Assembly (NCBI GenBank): GCA_963675135.1
Contig: OY776129.1
Coordinates: 50,294,141 to 50,358,140 of the forward strand
Length of the DNA stretch: 64,000 nt
Direction of reading: 5' to 3'
DNA from: Galeopsis tetrahit
Lineage: Eukaryota > Streptophyta > Magnoliopsida > Lamiales > Lamiaceae
Below are positions 56,515 through 64,000 of this stretch, piece after piece. The notes under the pieces are model-generated. The model had not been told where the DNA came from, ran no database searches, and saw only the letters and a program-made list of their open reading frames with translations. Each line of letters starts with the position of its first letter. Position 1 is the stretch's first letter. The translations under genes were made by a program, and so were the position numbers.

Positions 56515-57190
56515 CACTACAGGAAATCATACTTTATATGACGATTTTTTTCGTGACGACACAAAATTCGTCACAATTTGTCATTTAAAGGTGACAAAAT
56601 TAATTTTCGTCACTTAACAGGTAGAATTCGTGACAAAATAAAATTTTGTCGCTAATACTAATTTTATTCGTAACAAATTTTTATTTTGTCACTAAAAATA
56701 ACTTTTGTCGTCACCACTTTGAAAATATCATGACGACAATAAGAAATTCGTCACAAAAAACTTTGGTGACAACATCCATAATAATTGGCGACGATATTCA
56801 AGGTCATGAAAAATATTTTTTTCATGACGATGTTATGTTTTGTCATTAATTAATCAAAATAATTAGTGACATAATTATTTCGTCACAATATTATTCGGGG
56901 ACGATATTCATTGTAATCAGTGACAATCATATTCGTCATATAATATTTTATTTTCATGACGAATTTATGTTTCATCACTATTTGGTCAGATTAATTAGTA
57001 ACATTTTTTTTCGTCACCAATACATATATATAGTGACGATTGTTAATCATTTGTCATTTTTCACAAAGATGAGTCATAAATTATATAATGAATTTTTTTG
57101 CAACACATGAATTTAGTCATCACTTGTTATACAAATGTGACGAATTTGAATAAAAAATATTTCTCTATGTGACAATTTTTTTGTTGTCAC
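56515..57190. promoter_or_regulatory. CACTA subterminal repeat region
   Basis: Many copies of TTCGTCAC, GTGACGAA, GTGACAAA and ATGACGAT in both orientations, often as adjacent inverted pairs. CACTA subterminal repeats bind the element-encoded proteins and flank its promoter. Several short ORFs here are incidental. Confidence 0.8.
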
Positions 57191-57440
57191 TATTAATAAA
57201 AACAAATCGATATATACTATTATCATATTTCATGAAAATATTATATATGTAATATCACTATATTTTTAAGATTTTAAATTTTGATAAAATAAATTGGAGC
57301 TTAAAACATAGAAATTTGGTAATGTCTTGTTTGAAGGACTCTATTGTACCATATAGATTGCAACCTCGAATGCCAAAAATGTCATTGTACCTTCTTAACC
57401 CTCTACTGCATTTTAACACGCCTTTTCTGGGAGATCTTTA

Positions 57441-58136
57441 GGCCTTGTTTGGTGGCCCAGTTTCCTATCGTATGTTTAGCCTAGTTAGTTAACTGGTTGA
57501 TTTTAATCTATGTTTTGTTTAATAATCATTTGTTTGGTAGCTATATTTTTTTTTCATGTATCGTGTCAAATTAAGTTATGTGAAGGTACTATTCATGTCA
57601 AAATGTCCAAATTATCCTCTGCTATAAAATTAAACTTCTTTCTTCCAAGTTTCATTTGTTTGTCTTCTTTCATTTCGCAAATACGAAGGATCCAAATACA
57701 ATACTATCTACAAAAGCAAATGGTTTTTGATGAAAGTCAGATCAGAGATAATGTTGAAAATTGGTAGTTGAATGATTAAAACGATAGTTAATTCGGCCGA
57801 CCTAAACTTAAATACACAAACCCACTGCCACTTAACGACAATAGTTGTTTTGGGATTACGTAGGACGGGGGAAATATAGAGAAATCCTGATAAATAGTAA
57901 TGGTGTGTGTTTATTTCGGGATTGTGTAATAGGATTGTGTAAAGGGATGGAATGTAATTTTATGTCAAATCAAATTGTGTAAGAGTAGTTGAATGAGATG
58001 TAATAATAGGATGTATAGGCTTTTTTTAAGGGTGTATGTAGTTGAATGGGAAAATTCGGACATGAAATAACGATAGAATAGTTATTCTGGATGCTACGTA
58101 ACGTCCCATGTGGGTGAGTCTGAAACAAACATGCCC
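57441..58136. mobile_element. Possible Tourist/Harbinger-like MITE inside the CACTA
   Basis: The left GGCCTTGTTTGG and right AAACAAACATGCCC are imperfect inverted ends of a common plant MITE type, flanked by TTA on both sides (57438-57440, 58137-58139). No coding capacity. The TIR match is imperfect, so this call is tentative. Confidence 0.4.
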
Positions 58137-58808
58137 TTAGAAACTCTTAAACTTTTAATACCATTATCAATTGCATCTACAATTATCGTGTAAACTGGCC
58201 GACACAATAATTAAAGGAAAGAAAGGAAAATAAAATGAAGTTTATAGAGAAAAAAATGAAACCTAGTGGAAAAAGGCATCAACAACCCAACACCAGTGGC
58301 CCAAACCGAAGAAAAAGAAAAGGAGAATAAGCGTCAAGCGGAGAAAACAAGGACGGATCGCGAAGAATAGTCAGTAATGAAAATCGCGCGGAATCGTCAG
58401 TAGTTGATATTGTGTTGAAGAAAATGACGAAGAAGAAAACATGAAGAACAAAACAATTCATACCTTCGAGTCGCCTCAAATGGAGAAAACAGGGGACTGC
58501 GTAGCTGTGATAATGAAATTAGGGCAAATGAGAAAAGAGCACAATTTTGGACTTTAAATACAGGAAGGGCAAATGAGTCATTCACAACATCATTCCGCAA
58601 TACTGTACCGGTGAGATAGCCCAACTTGGGTAAAATGGAGAGTTAACTCCTCCAAAGGTAAACAGTGATTTAACATTGTCCTTCTCCGTCACAATTAAAT
58701 TAGGATTATTACTTTATTAGCGCCAAATTAAATTAATAAGCGCCAAAAAGAAAATTGCTTCTTCCCCACCCACCCCCAATTCTGAATCCCGCTGCTCTAA
58801 GTCTGAAA

Positions 58809-59012
58809 TTAAGGTGAAAATTGGATTACAAAATCTCTTAATTCCTTCCAATCAATCGCAGGTTGCCGATTAACCCTTTTGAGTTGGACTATTTGCCCTT
58901 CGATTTGATCTTTTGGCGGTGAGAAATTGACATAGGCGTCCGATTTAAGGTAAATCACTCCACTTTCATTAAATAGATAAAGCATATCTCCATTTCTTCT
59001 CACATAATTCAA
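58809..59012 (-). pseudogene. Unrecognised exon-like fragment in the CACTA interior
   Basis: A 67-codon minus-strand frame (F-N-E-S-G-V-I-Y-L-K-S-D-A-Y-V-N-F-S-P-P-K-D-Q-I-E-G...I-D-W-K-E-L-R-D-F-V) with protein-like composition. It is possibly a captured gene fragment. Family not recognised; no expression evidence in the sequence. Confidence 0.35.
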
Positions 59013-60811
59013 TTAATTTGATTTTTGGAGAAAAAAAGGACATTGTTATCAATCTTCGAAAAGCTCATCTTTGCGTTGTCGTCTGGTACCGGCCAAGACG
59101 CTGCTTCTGCTCTGCTCCTAGGCGGTTGTCGATCAATTGACTCAAGAACTATATCGCCTCGTAAGGTATGCATAATATTTAGAAGTCTTTAGTATACCGC
59201 AATCATGAATTCGTGAGTTACCTAGTGCCTCATGAATTTCTGATTCAAAATATTGGGATAAAAGTTGATCTTCAAATATAGACCCTACGTGTAGATTGGA
59301 CAGAAAAGCGTCTAATATTGGTATTTCTGGATGTGTTTGAGATTCTTGATTTGTTGAAAAAAAAAAAGTTTCCCTAGTTTTTGAAATCCAATTGAGAGAT
59401 TTTTGGGAGAATTGGGGATAACCTTTTAAAAAACAAAAAATCTTATAACAAACTGAAAACAGGGTACAACATATACCCTTCAATGTTCATACAATACATA
59501 TTAGTAAAAGGAAATAGAATCGTTGGTTGAGGATTAAACAATCATCATCATCTTAGGATATGCAGCCCAATCTTTGTACTACCCTGTTTTTTTAGAAGCC
59601 TTTGCTCATGCCTCAGCTCCATAGGTGTGATTTTAATTCTTTTGTCAATAGTTTATTTTTTTATGTACTTGAAATATAATTTTACTAATCATTCGGTGAA
59701 CTTATAAGTATCTTTCTTCTTGTATGCGGCTCCCTATGCAAATATAATTTCACAAACACTAGTTTAAGGTGATTTTGTGGCTTTTATGGGTAAAAATACT
59801 ATGGTGAAGAGAACTATCAGAATTCATGCGAAAAAGAGTTGAAACAAGGATATTCTTAACCTCATTCGAAGTGAACCTGTTGTGAAATGATACATGTTTC
59901 TGAGTATTTGATGGACTTGGAATTTGTATGATGTTTTAGTCAATTTTGGAATTCATTGTGCTTTCTTATTTACTTGCCTTCTAAATTGGGTAGTAAGAAA
60001 ATGGGTGCTAAATGTGTAGTAAGAAATTAAAATGGGCACTAAATAGTATGGATAGTAGTCGGGGGATCTGTGGACATGTTGATGATCTTAATTACCTCTA
60101 ATTTTAGATTACAAATTTCTTCCAACGCGCATGCACTATATATATACATACAAAATCAAAGTACGATTAATGCTTCTCTGTTCAATTTCAAAAAAAGGGA
60201 GGGCAGGGGGTTATATTTTCTAAATTCAATATAATTACTAACGTCTTTTTGTCTGCGTCGGCCTTTTGATGTAACCGATGTCGACTTTAATGTTTTTCTT
60301 CACACGCCTCTTTGCATTCCGGCCAAACATATACTCCACTATATATATTCTCATGTAAGACTCATCCTTCTACTCTACCAACACTAGCTAGTGATATCTT
60401 TGAGGCACACAATTCTGTCCAAAAACATTGTCCCCCCAATTTATACCACTTGGTGTCACTAAAATCCATAAATAACATGAAATCACATATTTCAATATTG
60501 GTGTTTCATATTTAATTTGTTCTACTATATGATTGATGCCAAAGCTATATAAGAAGTACTTAATTTCAAAGAGACATAGAAACTTCTATGAAAATCACAT
60601 GGACTACAATTTAAGGGGAACTCCTGTAATCTAAAACCATGTAAACTTTTAGATGAAAAATCAGCTTTGCGTAGCTAAGTTTATTATTAGAACATCAAAG
60701 CCCTAACACAATTCAATCTTTTGCTGCCACATAGGAAGTTACGTGCGTCAATTTTTATTTTTTAAATCTGAACTCAGGTGAGCTGAAATTTAATAGCAGA
60801 AAACTTGCAAC
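59013..60811. other. CACTA interior, no supported gene
   Basis: AT-rich. The 59142-59483 minus-strand frame has no motif. A plus-strand stretch at 59558-59627 (A-A-Q-S-L-Y-Y-P-V-F-L-E-A-F) followed by AG/GTGTGA could be another captured exon. A short repeat (GTGCTTTCTTATTKACTTGCCTTCTAAATTG) occurs at 59959-59990 and 61211-61242. Confidence 0.35.
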
Positions 60812-60902
60812 CTGGTGCAGCAAATTCTTGTGTGTGAGCATAACACCTTTAGGGTTCCCAGTGGTGCCACTTGTATAAACCAGTGTAGCAATATCATTTG
60901 AG
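60812..60902 (-). pseudogene. Captured exon of an acyl-activating enzyme (AMP-binding)
   Basis: The minus strand translates as N-D-I-A-T-L-V, then Y-T-S-G-T-T-G-N-P-K-G, then V-M-L-T-H-K-N-L-L-H-Q. This is the P-loop-like signature of AMP-binding (adenylate-forming) enzymes. The exact wording (T-L-V-Y-T-S-G-T-T-G-N-P-K-G-V-M-L-T-H) is closest to plant long-chain acyl-ACP/acyl-CoA synthetases of the AAE15/16 type. It is bounded by AG (minus strand, just before 60902) and GT (60811-60810), so it is one exon with splice sites, 91 nt. No other exon of the gene is visible. It lies antisense to the transposase inside the CACTA element. It cannot encode an enzyme. Confidence 0.75.
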
Positions 60903-61298
60903 CTTATAATTTATAAATATATTGTCCCCCTGAAATTAAGGTTACCCCAATCAGTGATGGTCAATTGGTGACTACTTGTCAACTAAGACGCTAATAGAGG
61001 CATGCATGCAACTAATTCAGGCAAATGTTCTTTTTGTCCCATAAGTTAAACTTTGATTTTAGTCCTCAAACTTTACAATTCAGCTTTTTTTTTTCTAGAG
61101 CTAGTGCCATTTTGCATTGTCCTAATCAACAGTGTCGTATGTGGATGATTATATATCATAACTGCAATTTGCTCCAGCATAGAATCTTTTTCCTTATGTT
61201 AATGCTCACTAGTGCTTTCTTATTGACTTGCCTTCTAAATTGAAATTTGACCATATAGTATATTAACTCTTTGTAATTTGAATATTTTATAGTGCAAA
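60903..61298. other. Upstream region of the CACTA transposase
   Basis: AT-rich with T-runs. A TTTTATAG acceptor-like sequence at 61285-61292 sits a few bases before the ATG at 61299, so a 5' UTR intron is possible. Confidence 0.35.
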
Positions 61299-63917
61299 AT
61301 GGACAAGAGTTGGATGCGTGGTACCAAATGGACTAATAGTTATATAGATGGAGTAAATAGTTTTATGCAATTTGTTAGAACTCATATGGGTCGAGAGTGT
61401 GATGTTCGATGCCCTTGTACAAATTGTTTGAACTTAAGCTTTAAAGACCAAAGAACGGTTAAATGTCATATATTGGAGAATGGGATAGATCCAGCGTACA
61501 TTACATGGTTTTATCATGGTGAGCCTAGATTGAATAATGAGGGTATAAGAACCGCTAGTGATTCGATAGAAGAAAACGATGAGGAAGATGACGATGGGGT
61601 TAGTGAAATGTTGTTTGACCTAGGTGAACAATACACTCAAGAAAATTGTGATAATATGCCAACTGATGATAACAATACTAGTGGTATCCCTGCATATCTC
61701 GAGGCGCTCATGGCAGATACTCAAACCGAATTATATCCTGGATGTAAGAAGATTTCAAAGATATCATTTATTATCCGATTGCTCCATTTAAAAGTGTATA
61801 ATAAGTTGAGTAATAGAGCCATAGATATGATGTTGAGTTTGATGAAGTCGGCTTTTCCTGATGGTGAGACACTTCCACGCTCTTGCTACGAAGCTAAAAA
61901 GTATTTACGTGATCTGGGATTAGGATATGAATGTATCCATGCTTGTGAGTATGATTGTGTCTTATTTTGGAAAGAAAATAAAGACTTAGAAGTTTGCCCT
62001 ACTTGTGGGACTTCTCGTTGGAAAATCAACAATGGTACTGGAAAAAAGATACCACATAAAATCTTGAGATATTTTCCAGTGACACCTAGACTGCAGCGCC
62101 TTTTCACGTCTTCAAAAATGTCAAAAAAAATGGTTTGGCATAAAGAAAAACGTATAGAAGATGATTATATGAGGCATCCAGCCGATTCCATAGCATGGAA
62201 AGATTTTGATAGAGAGTATCAATGGTTTGCTAATGATTCAAGAAATGTTAGACTAGCCCTAGCTGCTGATGGTTTTAATCCGTTTGGAAACATGAGCACC
62301 ACTTATAGCATGTGGCCTGTTATTCTAACACCGTTGAATCTGCCTCCCTGGGATTGCATGAAGCAATCATTCCTTATGTTGTCATTGCTTATCCCAGGGA
62401 AAAAGTCACCAGGGAAAGACATTGATGTGTACCTACAACCCTTAGTTAAAGAATTAACTGAATTGTGGGTTGAAGGTTCAGAAACCTTTGATGTCTCTTC
62501 TAAACAAAAATTTCAAATGCATGCTGCTGTCTTGTGGACAATAAACGACTTCCCTGCATATGGTGACCTATCTGGATGGGTTACTAAAGGATACATGGCT
62601 TGTCCAGTTTGTAACGATCAAACTTGCTCCCAAAGACTACGCAGCAAGCTGTGTTACATGGGACATCGTCGAAATTTACCAAAAGATCATGCTTGGAGGA
62701 GAAGTAGGAAGTTCAATGGTAAAATGGAAAAGCGAGAGCCACCTAGAGAATTGAGTGGAGCTGATGTGTTGTTACAGTTGGAGAGACTTCAAGAACGAAC
62801 ACCAGGAAAGTATTGTAACAAGAAGCGAAAACGGATGCCCGAGGAGTTGAATTGGTCCAAACGTAGCATTTTTTTTGATCTACCTTATTGGAGCAAGTTG
62901 AAGTTAAGGCATAATTTAGATGTAATGCATATTGAAAAGAACATTTGTGAGAGCATATTAGGAACCTTGATGAACATGGATGGAAAAACAAAGGATACAA
63001 TAAAAGCAAGATTGGATTTAGAGGCCATGAAAATTCGCAAGGAATTGCATTTGATTAAGAAAAGTGATGGGAAATATGTTATGCCAACAGCTTGTTATGT
63101 TTTGAACAAGAAAGAAAGACATGACTTTTGTGAGTTTCTAAAGTCCATTAAATTTCCGGATGGATATGCTTCTAACATATCTCGTTGTGTTGGTACAAAT
63201 GATCAAAAGATGTCGGGACTGAAAAGTCATGATTGTCATATACTATTGCAACGGATACTTCCAGTTGGTATACGTGGGTCCTTAAATAAGAACGTATCTG
63301 ACGTACTAGCTGAGTTGGGCCATTTCTTTCAACGTTTATGTTGTAAGAAGTTGAAGAGATCTGAGTTGCTAAAAATGGGAGAAGATATCAGCTTAATTTT
63401 GTGTAAACTTGAGCAGATTTTTCCTCCTGCTTTTTTTGACGTCATGATACATTTAGCTACTCATTTACCAAGTGAGGCATTGCTTGGTGGACCAGTTCAA
63501 TTTAGATGGATGTATCCAATTGAAAGGTAGAATTTGGATCATTGTTTCTTATGTCTTATGTACTTTCTTTCACATTATTCACAACATGATAACCTGTTTA
63601 TTTTTCTTTTTGTATAGATCATTATGTGTGTTGAAGCAAAGTGTTCGTAACAAAGCTCATCCTGAAGGGTCGGTTGCTGAAGCGTACATTGCGAATGAGT
63701 GCTTGACTTTTTGCTCTATGTACTTGCGGGGAATTGAGACTAGGTTTAATAGAGACGAGCGGAACACTGATACAGGAACTGACGATAGTCTATGTATCTT
63801 CAGTCAAAAATGTCGTCATTTTGGGGCAACAAAATATGTTGAATTATCAGAGGATGAGTTCATAGAGATTCAATGGTTTGTTTACCAGAATTGCGATGAG
63901 ATTGAACCATTTTTTGA
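61299..63917 (+). CDS. CACTA transposase (Transpos_assoc, Transposase_21, DUF4218), partial
   Basis: ATG at 61299. Exon 1 ends at 63526 (GT at 63527), a 91-nt intron ends in ATAG at 63617, exon 2 is 63618-63917, and a GTAAGT donor at 63918 shows that more exons follow beyond the window. The N-terminal Transpos_assoc domain (W-M-R-G-T-K-W-T-N-S-Y-I-D-G-V, C-P-C-T-N-C) covers residues 1-75. The Transposase_21 core covers about 195-560, with A-D-G-F-N-P-F-G-N-M, N-D-F-P-A-Y-G-D-L-S-G-W and L-D-V-M-H-I-E-K-N, which hold likely catalytic acidic residues. A DUF4218 start (L-L-G-G-P-V-Q-F-R-W-M-Y-P-I-E-R) spans the intron. No stop interrupts it, so it may be functional. It cuts and joins CACTA ends in the nucleus. 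Confidence 0.88.
63527..63617 (+). other. Intron of the CACTA transposase
   Basis: GT at 63527-63528 and TATAG at 63613-63617, 91 nt, AT-rich. It splits an arginine codon (AG/A), and joining restores the conserved I-E-R-S-L motif. Confidence 0.8.
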
Positions 63918-64000
63918 GTAAGTTGATTACGTATCATATAAACTTGTTGAACATAATATATGTAAAGTAATTTTATTTTATTTTCAAATATGCACTGATA

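Larger units (their letters stand above)
56515..64000 (+). mobile_element. CACTA (En/Spm-type) transposon, left end to window edge
   Basis: Left terminus CACTACAGGAAATCA at 56515, then about 650 bp dense in GTGACGAA/TTCGTCAC subterminal motifs, then internal sequence and a Transposase_21-type gene. The right terminus lies outside the window, so length, target duplication and completeness cannot be judged. Confidence 0.85.

Noticed and set aside
55513..56588. Several 60-90-codon ORFs
   Set aside because: Frame fragments of the decayed Copia RT/RNase H; none is a separate gene.
56646..56849. 67-codon ORF in the CACTA left end
   Set aside because: Made of subterminal GTGACGAA repeats; not coding.

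Overview
The window reads as AT-rich, repeat-dense nuclear DNA from a flowering plant, probably a eudicot; the species cannot be told from the sequence. Evidence: plant-type Copia and Ty3/Gypsy (Tat-like) LTR retrotransposons, a plant L1-type LINE with a terminal RNase H domain, CACTA, hAT and Mutator-like DNA transposons, Stowaway MITEs, tRNA-derived SINEs, and spliced genes with GT-AG introns. I see no intact ordinary host gene. Almost all coding potential belongs to transposable elements (TEs), plus a few short captured or orphan exon-like fragments.

Layout. 1-2990: remnant of an En/Spm-type (Transposase_24) gene, a ~0.65-kb direct duplication with a SINE in one copy, and an inverted-repeat MITE-like element. 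3166-4798, 16363-18600 and 26238-28470: three partial copies of one duplicated host segment, with a telo-box/TATA promoter-like stretch and a 37-bp minisatellite. The first copy was split by a 10.6-kb minus-strand Copia element (4799-15428). That element has decayed gag-pol, a nested 1.3-kb solo LTR (11648-12950) and an extra ORF between pol and the 3' LTR. 19195-19430: 63-bp tandem repeat. 20477-26137: very long solo-LTR-like element with a Mutator-like element (MULE) nested in it. 26505-27366: a hAT MITE and a Stowaway MITE.

29398-~45800: a minus-strand LINE split by an 11.3-kb Ty3/Gypsy element (29885-41166). The Gypsy LTRs differ at only about 4 of 727 positions, yet gag-pol carries stops and has lost the reverse-transcriptase active-site box. 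On the opposite strand the element carries an intact four-exon gene (860 codons) with its own TATA box. 45900-49980: a possible orphan terminal exon, a Stowaway MITE, a non-autonomous hAT with a deleted transposase, and a second copy of the MULE family. 50135-56480: an old Copia pol interrupted by a nearly intact 4.5-kb Tnt1/Tork-like Copia element (50706-55251) that has one in-frame stop and a 3' LTR lacking its promoter. 56515-end: a CACTA element with subterminal GTGACGAA repeats, a MITE, an antisense acyl-activating-enzyme exon, and a spliced Transposase_21-type transposase running off the window.

How it fits together. Target-site duplications (TSDs) at nearly every element allow nesting order to be read. 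Four insertions (two SINEs, the Copia element and, within gag-pol, the solo LTR) can be compared with an uninterrupted counterpart or an in-frame host reading frame. The most unusual object is the young Gypsy element whose sense genes are dead but whose antisense intron-containing gene is intact.
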